A stretch of 64,000 nt of DNA from Pseudomonas graminis (GTDB lineage Bacteria > Pseudomonadota > Gammaproteobacteria > Pseudomonadales > Pseudomonadaceae). Where the stretch lies: the NCBI RefSeq assembly GCF_002093745.1, contig NZ_MTSB01000005.1, positions 248,001-312,000 of the forward strand. Direction: 5' to 3'. The position numbers and the translations under genes are program-made. The notes under the pieces were generated by a model. The model was not told the DNA's origin. It saw only the letters and a list, made by a program, of their open reading frames with translations, and made no database searches. Positions 1-8,292 of the stretch are shown piece by piece (position 1 is the first letter of the stretch; each line of letters begins with the position of its first letter).

Positions 1-2
1 AT

Positions 3-212
3 ACCGTTTCCGGGGCCGTGCTGGTGGAAACCATCTTTGCCCGCGCCGGGATCGGCCGCCTGGCTCAGGAAGCCGTGCTGCGCCAGGACATTCCAGTGGT
101 ACTGGCCATTGTCGCGGTATCGGCCGCGGCCTTTGTTGTGGTCAACCTGATCGTTGACCTGCTGTACCCCGCGCTGGACCCACGCATCGCCCACACGCCA
201 AAGGTGTCCTGA
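3..212 (+). CDS. ABC transporter permease, DppB type, C-terminal end (partial)
   Basis: Only the last 69 codons are present; the gene begins before the window. The reading frame is open from base 3. The visible part has the EAVLRQD-type cytoplasmic loop and a last membrane helix followed by the DLLYPALDPRI tail typical of the first permease (DppB/OppB family) of peptide and nickel importers. Four bases separate its stop from the next permease, so the two are one transcript and presumably form the heterodimeric membrane channel. The substrate cannot be read from this fragment. Confidence 0.8.
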   Translation, partial: TVSGAVLVETIFARAGIGRLAQEAVLRQDIPVVLAIVAVSAAAFVVVNLIVDLLYPALDPRIAHTPKVS

Positions 213-216
213 CATC

Positions 217-1134
217 ATGACCATTTTCGACAACCGTCTTGCACGCCTCGCCCAGGCTGTCATCACGCCTAAGCCTCGATCAGCCGTGCAGTGGCGACGA
301 CGCAGCAACCTGAGCCGGATTTTCGAAACGCTCAGCCCGCTGCTGCGTCGGCCGGGATTTGTGCTCGCCGTGGCGTTGGTAGCTTTTGCGCTGCTGGCGG
401 CGCTGGCACCCGACCTGCTCAGCCGTTACGCGCCCTATGCCACCTCGCCCACCGACAAACTCACCCCGCCGAATGCCACACACTGGTTCGGCACCGACGA
501 ACTGGGCCGCGATCTTTATACCCGCGTTGTGCATGGCTCCAGCCTGTCGGTACAGGCCGCGTTGCTGGCGGTGGGTATTGCAATGACCGGCGGCCTGAGC
601 CTTGGGGTTGTTTCCGGTTTCGCGGGTGGGCGCATCGATGCCGTGATCATGCGTTTCATCGACGTCTTGCTGGCGCTGCCCGGCCTGCTGTTGGCGCTGG
701 CAATTGTCACCGCCATCGGTTTTGGCACCCTGCCTGTCGCCATCGCGGTGGGCGTGGGGATCATCCCCGGCTTCGCCCGGACCACGCGCGCCGAGGTACT
801 GCGGGTCAAGACGCTACCGTATGTAGAAGCGGCACGGCTGGGCGGTGCCAGTTGGACCCGCACGCTGCTGCGGCACATTTTGCCCAACGCCTGGGGACCG
901 GTGGCGGTGCTTGCCACGCTGGATTTCGGCGCGGCGATTCTGGCCACCGCCGGGCTGAGCTTTCTCGGCTTCGGCGCAGCACCGCCAGCCGCTGAGTGGG
1001 GCACGTTGATTGCCAATGGCCGTCACTTTCTGATGACCGCGCCGTGGGTGTCATTGCTGCCTGGCCTGTTTCTGGTCGGCGTAGTGTTCAGCTTCAACCA
1101 CATCGCCCGCACTCTGGAAGAGGTTCAACGATGA
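217..1134 (+). CDS. ABC transporter permease, DppC/OppC type
   Basis: 305-residue inner-membrane permease. It carries the family hallmark HWFGTDELGRDLYTRVV in the first third and the EAA loop (EAARLGGASWTRTLLRHILPN) that docks onto the ATPase. About six hydrophobic segments are visible, the first near residues 45-65. I start at the ATG four bases after the previous stop; an earlier in-frame start would lie inside the upstream gene. The stop overlaps the ATPase start (ATGA), so the genes are translationally coupled. It is the second half of a peptide-type importer channel. Dipeptide, oligopeptide or another solute are all possible. Confidence 0.85.
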   Translation: MTIFDNRLARLAQAVITPKPRSAVQWRRRSNLSRIFETLSPLLRRPGFVLAVALVAFALLAALAPDLLSRYAPYATSPTDKLTPPNATHWFGTDELGRDLYTRVVHGSSLSVQAALLAVGIAMTGGLSLGVVSGFAGGRIDAVIMRFIDVLLALPGLLLALAIVTAIGFGTLPVAIAVGVGIIPGFARTTRAEVLRVKTLPYVEAARLGGASWTRTLLRHILPNAWGPVAVLATLDFGAAILATAGLSFLGFGAAPPAAEWGTLIANGRHFLMTAPWVSLLPGLFLVGVVFSFNHIARTLEEVQR

Positions 1135-2798
1135 ATGAAGGTGCTCAACTGATCGATGTCCGTGGTCTGAGTGTCGCTTACCGCTTCGACGGCCAGATCA
1201 ATCAGGCCGTGCGCAGCGTCTCGTTTCAGGTGACCAGAGGCGAGACCGTGGCGATTGTCGGCGAGTCCGGCTCCGGCAAATCGACAATCGCCAACGCAAT
1301 CCTCGGCCTGCTGCCGGACAACGCGACCATCACCCACGGTGAACTGCACGTAGACGGTCAAGATCTGAGCCAGGCTTCCGAGCGCGAGAAACGCAGGGTT
1401 CGCGGCAGCGTGATCGGTCTGGTGCCGCAAGACCCGATGGTCAGCCTCAACCCGACCTTGCGCATCGGTCGACAAATTGCCGAAGCGCTGATTCAGGCCA
1501 ATGGCCGTCGCTACCCGGCAGTCGATGCTGATGTGCTGGAGCTATTACAGCACGTGGGTCTGGACAAGCCCGTGCTGCGCGCCCGACAGTACCCGCATGA
1601 ATTGTCCGGTGGCATGCGCCAGCGCGTTTTGATCGCTATCGCGCTGGCCGGCCATCCGAGGCTGATCATCGCTGACGAGCCCACCAGCGCGCTGGATGTG
1701 ACCGTGCAGCGCAAAATCCTCGACCACCTGCAACAGCTGGTGGCCGAACGAGGCATTTCCCTGCTGATCATCACCCACGATCTCGGCGTGGCAGCCGACC
1801 GTGCTGACCGCGTGCTGGTGATGAAAAGTGGCGAGTTGGTCGAACAAGGCGCGCCGCAACACATCCTCATCAACCCGGCCCATGCCTACACCCGCGCACT
1901 GATCGCTGCGGCACCGGCTTTCGGACAGCGCAAAAGCCCGGTGGCTTCGCGCCCGATACTGGCCAACGACACACCATTGCTGACGCTGAGCAATATCGGC
2001 AAGACCTACCGCTTGCCTTACGTAAAGGGAGAAGAGGCCGAGTTTCAGGCGCTGCAGGACGTTAACTTCAAGGTGTTCCCCGGTCAGACCCTGGCCATCG
2101 TAGGTGAATCCGGTTCGGGTAAAAGCACCGCACTGCGCATCGCGCTGGGCCTGGAAAAGCCCACCCACGGGCGAGTGCTGCTTGAGAACCGCGATGTCAC
2201 GGACCTCGGCTGGCGTGAGTTCAGACCTTTGCGACGGCGCATTCAGTTGGTGCAGCAAAACCCGTTCGCAGCGCTTGACCCACGCTTCACGCTCTTCGAA
2301 AGCATTGTCGAACCGCTGGTCTCGTTCGGCCTGCTGAAAGGTCGGGAGCTGGAACACGCTGCCCGTCGACTGATCGAACGAGTGCATTTGCCGGTGGCCT
2401 ACCTGGACCGCCTGCCCCGCGAGCTGTCGGGCGGACAGCGGCAGCGGGTAGCCATTGCCAGAGCGTTGGCGCTGCAGCCGGACCTGCTGCTGCTCGATGA
2501 ACCGGTGTCGGCGCTGGACGTGTCGGTGCAGGCGCAGATTCTCGACTTGCTGGTAGAGCTACAAGCTGAATCCGGCATTGCATACGTGCTGGTCTCTCAC
2601 GACCTTGCGGTGGTCGCCAGCGTCGCCCATCAGGTGCTGGTGCTCAAGCATGGCAAGACCCTCGAACAAGGCCCGGCCAGCGACGTTTTCGAGCGGCCGG
2701 AAGCCGCCTACACTCAAGAACTGATTGCCGCGATACCTGGCCGCCGCCTGGAGCTTCAGGTAGCAGCACAGCAGTACAAGCAGCTGGCAAACCACTGA
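1131..2798 (+). CDS. ABC transporter ATP-binding protein with two fused ATPase domains (DppD-DppF type)
   Basis: 555 residues with two complete nucleotide-binding domains. Domain 1 has Walker A GESGSGKST and signature LSGGMRQR; domain 2 repeats GESGSGKST with LSGGQRQR. Each also has a DEP-type Walker B and a switch His (THD, SHD). Both domains end with the oligopeptide-type extension (AYTRALIAA, AYTQELIAA). Fusion of the two ATPases in one chain is the arrangement seen in YejF and GsiA. The start ATG overlaps the permease stop. It powers the two upstream permeases at the cytoplasmic face of the inner membrane. No binding-protein gene is visible in the window; it presumably lies upstream. Confidence 0.88.
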   Translation: MNEGAQLIDVRGLSVAYRFDGQINQAVRSVSFQVTRGETVAIVGESGSGKSTIANAILGLLPDNATITHGELHVDGQDLSQASEREKRRVRGSVIGLVPQDPMVSLNPTLRIGRQIAEALIQANGRRYPAVDADVLELLQHVGLDKPVLRARQYPHELSGGMRQRVLIAIALAGHPRLIIADEPTSALDVTVQRKILDHLQQLVAERGISLLIITHDLGVAADRADRVLVMKSGELVEQGAPQHILINPAHAYTRALIAAAPAFGQRKSPVASRPILANDTPLLTLSNIGKTYRLPYVKGEEAEFQALQDVNFKVFPGQTLAIVGESGSGKSTALRIALGLEKPTHGRVLLENRDVTDLGWREFRPLRRRIQLVQQNPFAALDPRFTLFESIVEPLVSFGLLKGRELEHAARRLIERVHLPVAYLDRLPRELSGGQRQRVAIARALALQPDLLLLDEPVSALDVSVQAQILDLLVELQAESGIAYVLVSHDLAVVASVAHQVLVLKHGKTLEQGPASDVFERPEAAYTQELIAAIPGRRLELQVAAQQYKQLANH

Positions 2799-2805
2799 AA
2801 ACACA

Positions 2806-2835
2806 AAAGCCCTGACGCGCGAACGTCAGGGCTTT
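2806..2835 (+). terminator. Intrinsic terminator, probably bidirectional
   Basis: Perfect 11-bp inverted repeat (AAAGCCCTGAC / GTCAGGGCTTT) with an 8-base loop, eight bases after the double-ATPase stop codon. The minus strand continues into a T-rich run, so it can also end the converging methionine-rich gene. Confidence 0.85.
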
Positions 2836-2883
2836 GCATTGCCGAGCTGGCAGCAGCGGCTCAGCGCTGCGCTACCGAACCAA

Positions 2884-3396
2884 TCAGCAGGTGCAGCACA
2901 TCATCGGCATGCCGTTGCAGCTCATCATCATCGGCATGGCGCAGTCGTTCATCATTTTCATCATCAATGCGCAGCAGTTGCTCATCATTTCCATGCTCAT
3001 ACCAGGCATCGGCATCATCATGCACTTCATGCAGTCCGCTTCGACAGTGCAGGTCATCATGCACTTCATCATCGGCACAGGCATGCCCATCGGCATCATC
3101 ATCGGCATGTTCATGCCAGACATCATGTTCATCATTGCCATGCCGTCTTCCGACATGCACATCATCGACATGTTGCCGCACTGCATCATCATCGGCATGC
3201 CGCAGGTCATCATCATCGACATCATGTCGGCGCTGTTCTTGAACAGGGTCATGTCCATGCCTGCAGCCGGCTTCATGGTACACATCATGCCGTCGGCCAT
3301 CATCTCGCACTGCAGGGTCGCCATCATCATGGGCATGCCCATCATCGGCATCATGGGCATGGCGTTGTTCATAGGCATCTGCATTGCATTCATCAT
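2884..3396 (-). CDS. Methionine- and cysteine-rich small protein, unknown function
   Basis: 170 residues, of which about 70 are Met and 16 are Cys (counted by eye), in short motifs such as MPMMM, MMK, CMM and CGMPMMM. There is no His and no clear signal peptide, so it is probably cytoplasmic. I start at the ATG at 3396 because GGAG lies 8 bases upstream; an in-frame ATG at 3435 has no SD. The opposite strand reads as long His- or Ile-rich ORFs only because ATG reversed is CAT. Thioether and thiol side chains bind Cu(I) or Ag(I) and are easily oxidised, so metal buffering or oxidant scavenging is plausible, but nothing proves it. I do not recognise the family. Confidence 0.7.
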   Translation of the reverse strand: MMNAMQMPMNNAMPMMPMMGMPMMMATLQCEMMADGMMCTMKPAAGMDMTLFKNSADMMSMMMTCGMPMMMQCGNMSMMCMSEDGMAMMNMMSGMNMPMMMPMGMPVPMMKCMMTCTVEADCMKCMMMPMPGMSMEMMSNCCALMMKMMNDCAMPMMMSCNGMPMMCCTC

Positions 3397-3812
3397 GTTC
3401 GAAACTCCGTAATCGAAAGGGATGTTGAAATTCATGGGCGGATTCTAGAGATACGCAGACAGGCCGCAAGACGCTGGTCAGACGGTCGGAATCAATGCTC
3501 AAGACCCTTGATCCCCCATGAAAGCAGCGTCCGATTCATGCATCACAGCAGCATCAATAGTGATAGCAGCTGCCGATGACGCTGTAGCGTCGATCTGATG
3601 AATATGGATATGCCTTTTGAATCTATCCATACAACCAGAAGAAATAAACGGTCTAAACAGCTGCCATTTTGATGAAGTAGAAGCGCTGCAATTTGGCGCT
3701 GCTTATTCTTTTCAGTCGCAAAAAGCGGTTTTTTATTATTTCATCCCGTACACCAAGCTTCTTATAGTGAGCCTTCACCCTGACCGCTGTTATGTGACCC
3801 AAGGAATACCTG
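3397..3812. other. 416-bp divergent intergenic region
   Basis: Lies between the starts of the methionine-rich gene and the DUF3574 lipoprotein gene, so it should hold both promoters. It becomes AT-rich from about 3600. The only structure I can name is an 8-bp inverted repeat at 3603-3631. ORFs crossing it in several frames look like noise. Confidence 0.5.
3603..3631. repeat. Inverted repeat TATGGATA / TATCCATA
   Basis: Two perfect 8-base arms separated by 13 bases, in the gap between two divergent genes. The geometry suits an operator for a dimeric regulator, but no regulator is adjacent and the match may be chance. Confidence 0.35.
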
Positions 3813-4274
3813 ATGCCCGCACGCCTCCTGTTACCTGGCCTGTTATTGCTGCTGGCCGGGTGCGCCACCGCCCCCGCCCTGCCGGTCCACACAACCAACC
3901 CATCCAGCGCAACCCTGCAGGGTGACAGCAGCCGCCCGGCACAAGCGCAGTGGCTGCGCACCGAATTGTATTTTTCAACAGGGTCGCTGGACGATCCACG
4001 GCACCAGGTCAATGCGGCGCGCTGGCGCGAGTTTCTCGACAAAGAAGTCACGCCACGCTTTCCGGACGGTTTCACCGCATTCGATGCCTATGGCCAGTGG
4101 CGTGACAAAGGCGCTGCCCAGCCAGAACGGTTGAGTACCAAAGTCATCGTCATCCTGCACGAAAACACCGCCAGCCATCGCGCAGACATTGAAGCCATCC
4201 GACTGGCCTGGAAACGGGTGACGGGCGATCTGTCGGTGTTGCGGCTGTCGCAGCCGGCGGAGATTTCTTTTTGA
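3813..4274 (+). CDS. DUF3574 family lipoprotein
   Basis: 153 residues. The N-terminus is a lipoprotein signal with lipobox LLAGC (Cys17), so the mature protein is membrane-anchored in the envelope. The rest matches the DUF3574 pattern: LRTELYFSTG near residue 48, VTPRFPDGFTAFDAYGQWRD in the middle and a C-terminal helix (IRLAWKRVTGD). The start ATG has AAGGAATACC upstream. It stands alone between two long intergenic stretches. The biochemical role of the family is unknown to me. Confidence 0.8.
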   Translation: MPARLLLPGLLLLLAGCATAPALPVHTTNPSSATLQGDSSRPAQAQWLRTELYFSTGSLDDPRHQVNAARWREFLDKEVTPRFPDGFTAFDAYGQWRDKGAAQPERLSTKVIVILHENTASHRADIEAIRLAWKRVTGDLSVLRLSQPAEISF

Positions 4275-4344
4275 GTGTTGAATGGCTGATCCGCCACTGA
4301 ACATCGCCTGTGCCTGAGGGGCCATTGCCTCACAGGTTCGGCGT

Positions 4345-4674
4345 TTGATTGCCCACGTGAGCCACGTCAGCCGCTTAGCGTACACAATCAGAATCACGCC
4401 AAACTTCGTACCGGAGAACCGCGCGCTGCGTCAGTGGCTGACGCATGAGGTGCTGACGGTTTTGCACGATCAACAGAACCTGAGCCTGGACAACCCCAGG
4501 ATGAGCCAGCTGCAATGGCCAGGCACGTCGCTGAGCGTGCTGCACTGGCGCAGCGAAACCTGGATTCGGGTGCGGGACATGCCGAATGTTGTGATTGAGG
4601 CGGCACCCCGGCCAAAGCGGACACTATGGCGCAGGGTGTTGACGCGGATGGAATGCAAAAGCGCCGTCGATTGA
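4345..4674 (+). CDS. Hypothetical ORF, possibly a 5'-truncated gene
   Basis: Open frame of 109 codons starting at a TTG; the nearest in-frame stop upstream is at 4315. No ATG and no convincing SD are present. However, from about 4400 on the third codon positions are strongly G/C, as in real genes here, and the peptide is non-repetitive with clustered Trp and Arg (WRSETWIRVRDMPN). It may be the remnant of a longer protein that lost its start, or a small real gene with an unusual start. It converges on the TonB receptor gene 12 bases away. Confidence 0.3.
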   Translation: MIAHVSHVSRLAYTIRITPNFVPENRALRQWLTHEVLTVLHDQQNLSLDNPRMSQLQWPGTSLSVLHWRSETWIRVRDMPNVVIEAAPRPKRTLWRRVLTRMECKSAVD

Positions 4675-4686
4675 TACCCCCCACCC

Positions 4687-7065
4687 TCAAAAACCGTAAG
4701 TAGCCCGCGCATAGTAATACGCACCGTTGGTGCCAATCGGCGACAGCACGTCATACGGCAGGTTGCCGCCATAGCTGATTTGCGAGTTCGAACGCTCCGG
4801 GTAGCGGTCCGTGAGGTTGTTGCCGCCCAGGGCGATGTCGAAGGTCGGTGTGAATGTGTACTGCACTTCAGCGTCCAGTTGCCACACGGCGTTGTAGGTC
4901 TGCTCGGGCTGTGAATCGCCGAAGTCGAACACGCGGGTGGTTTTGCCCTGTCGGGTCAGACGGCCGAGCAAGCCCCAGTGCTGGCTGACCCAGTTGGCAG
5001 AAAACACCAGGCGGTCCCTTGGCGCGGCGTCGGTCAGTGTGTTGCGTTCTTCGACGCCCACCAGTGCATCGTCGCCAATGCCCAGCGCGCTGAGTGGCGA
5101 GGGCGTGCCTTTGGTCCGGGTGACTTTGGTGTGGTTCCAGGTGTAGGCCGAGGTCAAACCCAATTGCCCGTCGAGCCACGGCTGGTGGTAGTTGAGGACC
5201 AGCTCGGCCCCGTGGGTGCGCGTGTCGGCAGCGTTGGTGAAGAAGTTGACGTCGTGGACCCCGGCAACCCCGAGGTTGTTGTTGATGTATTGCTCCAGGG
5301 CGTCATTGCCGATGCGCTGGGACAGAGTAATGCGGTCCTTGACGTCGATGCGGAACACATCCAGCGAGGCATCGAAGCGCTCGCTCAATTGCGCGGTCAG
5401 GCCGAGGCTGACGTTTTTCGAAGTTTCCGGTTTCAAGTCTTCAGCGCCCAGTGACCGCGCAATCGGATCGTTGACCGACAGCACGCGGATATCGGTCAGC
5501 GCGCCACCCGTGCCGAAGTTGCTGGTGGTGTGCTGAAAGCCGACCTGGGCCAATGAAGGCGCACGGAAGTTGTTGGACACCGCACCGCGCAAGGCCAGTT
5601 GTTCGGTCAGGCGATAACGCCCGCTGAGTTTGCCGGTCAGTTTGCTGCCGGCATCGTCATAGTGTTCCCAACGCGTGGCGGCATCGACAAACAGTCGGTC
5701 AGTCAGGTCGCCGGACAACTCGGCGTACGAGCCGAACACATTGCGGTCCAGGTCCACCGCCTCGCTCGGGCGCAGGCCATTGGCACCATCAGCCCCGGTG
5801 CCAAAGTACGAGGCGGCATCACCGGCGTAGGTCAGGTAGTTTTCGTAACGGTATTCACTGCCCACCGCGAGCACGAAAGACCGCGAGCCGAGACGCAGCT
5901 CGCGGGTGAAATCCAGGTTAGCCGTGGTCTGGCGCAACGCGTAGTCACCGGTGTCGAAACGGGTCGGCGAATCGGCGCCTAACGCGACGTTGAGGGTGCG
6001 TTCAGTGGCCGACTCGAAACGGTTACGCCCGTGGGTGAGGCTGCTGTCGAAATCCCAGTCTTCGCCAATCAGGCCCTTGAAACCGGCGGTCGCCGACAGG
6101 TCGGTATTGTCGCCCAGCGATTGCGGCAGGTAGCCGTTCGGGTAGAACTGCGGCTGATCAGTGGGGTAGCGATAGAACTCGGCACCGGTGGTGTGTCGCT
6201 CGTTGTAGGTCCCAAATGAATACGCCTTGCCATTGCCCAGCGGCACTTCACTGTTGAACCAGAAGTTGACGTCGCGTGCCACACCGTCGCCCATCACATA
6301 GTTTCGCTGACCGGCGGTGTCGGCAAAGCCGTCGAACCCGGCGCGGTTGGTCGGGTTGCGGTCCTTGTATTCAGTACCGCCCCGGATAAACCCGCCCTCT
6401 TCGCCCAGCCGCGTGCCGATCCTGGCGGTGGTCAGGCTGTTCTGGCCATCGGTGGTGGTTTTGCCAATAGCGTTCTGCCGGGTGTGGTAAGCGCCGTAGG
6501 TGGTGGAGACTTCGCCGCCTTCGGGGGCGTCGTCGAGGATGATGTTGATCACGCCGGCAATGGCGTCGGAGCCGTATTGCGCACCGGCACCATCGCGCAA
6601 TACTTCGATGCGCTTGATCGCACTGATCGGAATCGAGTTGAAGTCAACCGGTGCAGTGCCGCGACCGATTTTCGACGAGTCGTTTACCAGCGCCGAGGTG
6701 TGGCGGCGCTTGCCGTTGACCAGCACCAGTACCTGATCGGGGCTCATGCCGCGCAGTTGCGCTGCGCGCACATGGTCTGCGCCACCAGAGTTGGACTGCC
6801 GGGGAAAGCTGAACGACGGCAGTAAAGTCTGCAACGCCTGGCCCAACTCGCCATTGCTGGCCCCGGCAGACTTCAAATCATCAGCCGTCAGTACATCCAC
6901 CGGAACAGGCGAATCCAGCACCGTGCGCGCCTTGCCTCGCGTCCCGGTAACAGTGACTGCGCCCAGGCGCGTGTCCTCGGCGCTGGCGGATGTTTCTTCG
7001 GCCTGCGCAGGCAGTATCGCTGTCACTATTGCGGCGGCCAATAATGAACGTGATCGGTAGTACAT
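4687..7065 (-). CDS. TonB-dependent outer-membrane receptor
   Basis: 792 residues. A signal peptide ends near residue 22 (PAQA), followed by a TonB-box-like stretch (GAVTVTGTR), a plug domain (residues about 45-160, with MSPDQVLVLVNGKRR and IEVLRDGAGAQYGSDAIAGVINI) and a long beta-barrel ending in aromatic Phe (YYYARATYGF). The start ATG at 7065 has AAGGAG six bases upstream. It lies 147 bp behind the sugar-type binding protein on the same strand, which suggests that it imports the ligand of that ABC system, probably a glycoside or other organic compound, across the outer membrane. The ligand cannot be told from sequence. Siderophore uptake is less likely in this setting. Confidence 0.88.
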   Translation of the reverse strand: MYYRSRSLLAAAIVTAILPAQAEETSASAEDTRLGAVTVTGTRGKARTVLDSPVPVDVLTADDLKSAGASNGELGQALQTLLPSFSFPRQSNSGGADHVRAAQLRGMSPDQVLVLVNGKRRHTSALVNDSSKIGRGTAPVDFNSIPISAIKRIEVLRDGAGAQYGSDAIAGVINIILDDAPEGGEVSTTYGAYHTRQNAIGKTTTDGQNSLTTARIGTRLGEEGGFIRGGTEYKDRNPTNRAGFDGFADTAGQRNYVMGDGVARDVNFWFNSEVPLGNGKAYSFGTYNERHTTGAEFYRYPTDQPQFYPNGYLPQSLGDNTDLSATAGFKGLIGEDWDFDSSLTHGRNRFESATERTLNVALGADSPTRFDTGDYALRQTTANLDFTRELRLGSRSFVLAVGSEYRYENYLTYAGDAASYFGTGADGANGLRPSEAVDLDRNVFGSYAELSGDLTDRLFVDAATRWEHYDDAGSKLTGKLSGRYRLTEQLALRGAVSNNFRAPSLAQVGFQHTTSNFGTGGALTDIRVLSVNDPIARSLGAEDLKPETSKNVSLGLTAQLSERFDASLDVFRIDVKDRITLSQRIGNDALEQYINNNLGVAGVHDVNFFTNAADTRTHGAELVLNYHQPWLDGQLGLTSAYTWNHTKVTRTKGTPSPLSALGIGDDALVGVEERNTLTDAAPRDRLVFSANWVSQHWGLLGRLTRQGKTTRVFDFGDSQPEQTYNAVWQLDAEVQYTFTPTFDIALGGNNLTDRYPERSNSQISYGGNLPYDVLSPIGTNGAYYYARATYGF

Positions 7066-7212
7066 ACGGCGCTCCTTCGAATCGCAGGTACGGACCGGCC
7101 TTGCCAGAAGCAAACCCGACAGGACGCCCTGCTCACAGTTATATGTTGATACCGACAGAATGACGGCTGCCCCTTCCACAGCACGTGTGAGCAAGGCAAC
7201 TGTGCGATGCAG

Positions 7213-8268
7213 CTACTTGGCGAGCGGTATCCACGGTGGATTGGCCACGTTTGCCGCGTCGGCAAATGCAGGCACCTTTTCCGCGAGATCACGTACGTTC
7301 TTTACATCGAGGTCCAGTAATTGTTGGCGGGTAATCAGCGCGGGGGGCACTTGCACCCGACTGCCAGGGTCTTGACCGGCAATACGCATCGCCAGGCTGC
7401 GCACGCTGATCGCTCCGATCACTTCCGGGTTGACGGCGGCAGTCGCCACCCAGGCGCTGTCGGGCTCTTTCATGATCTGAATATCGGAAGTTGATATGTC
7501 TGCGCTGTAGATTTTTATCTGCTTGCCAAGGCCCGCTTCGTCGACCGCTATCTTGGCCCCTTTGGCAAACTCGTCGAACGGCGCGAAAATCACCTGCAAC
7601 CCCGGATTGGCGCGCAGGACCGCACTTGCCTGATCTGCCACCGAGTTGGCAATCGGCGGGTTGAGCGTGCCGAAACGGGCCTTCTCGACGATACCGGGGT
7701 TGGCCGCTTTGACCTCACGCCAGATATCGTCGCGGCGCTCCATCGGGGTAAAGCCGCCGATGAACACATAGCCTGCCTGGAACGTATTGCCGTTGTCCTT
7801 CAACGCTTGCCCGAGGGCCAGACGTGCCAGCTCATGGTGATCCTGTTCCACCTGCGTCACCTGCGGGTTGCCTAGATCAACGTCGAACGCGACCACCTTG
7901 ATGCCTTTGGCGACGGCCTTGGCCACGGTATCCTTGAGGGTTTCTGCCAGGCCCAACTGAATGATGATGCCATCCACGCCGAGGTCGATGGCCTGTTCGA
8001 GCATTTCCCGCTGGGTGGCAGCCTGCTGCCGTGCATCGAACAGACGCAGATTGATGCCCAGTGCCGCCGACTGTTTCTCTACGCCGCGCAGATACGCTTC
8101 CGGGAAGTCACCGGAGAACATGTAGCCCACCAGCGCGATATTCACGCCGCCCTTGTCGAACGGCGCTGGCGCATCTGCAATTCCTGCCGCATGGGCACCG
8201 CCAGCCAGTGTAAAGACCAGTACCGCAGCAAACAGTCGGCGCAGCCCGCCGTGGATGATTCCGGACAT
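7213..8268 (-). CDS. Sugar-type ABC transporter periplasmic binding protein
   Basis: 351 residues with a signal peptide (AGGAHA cleavage region near residue 27), then the type I periplasmic-binding fold of the RbsB group: MFSGDFPEAYLRGVEKQ at the first strand-helix and DLGVDGIIIQLG in the first lobe. I start at the ATG at 8268 (AAGGAAT upstream); a TTG one codon earlier is also in frame. It delivers solute to the permease encoded 24 bp upstream. Ribose-, rhizopine- or polyol-like ligands are possible. Confidence 0.85.
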   Translation of the reverse strand: MSGIIHGGLRRLFAAVLVFTLAGGAHAAGIADAPAPFDKGGVNIALVGYMFSGDFPEAYLRGVEKQSAALGINLRLFDARQQAATQREMLEQAIDLGVDGIIIQLGLAETLKDTVAKAVAKGIKVVAFDVDLGNPQVTQVEQDHHELARLALGQALKDNGNTFQAGYVFIGGFTPMERRDDIWREVKAANPGIVEKARFGTLNPPIANSVADQASAVLRANPGLQVIFAPFDEFAKGAKIAVDEAGLGKQIKIYSADISTSDIQIMKEPDSAWVATAAVNPEVIGAISVRSLAMRIAGQDPGSRVQVPPALITRQQLLDLDVKNVRDLAEKVPAFADAANVANPPWIPLAK

Positions 8269-8292
8269 CAAGTATTCCTTTTGTGAGAAGGC

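Noticed and set aside
2834..3579. Long plus-strand His-rich (246 codons) and Ile/Met-rich (192 codons) frames
   Set aside because: They mirror the methionine-rich minus-strand gene: each ATG reads CAT on the other strand. Only the minus frame has a good SD with a matching start and a terminator after it.
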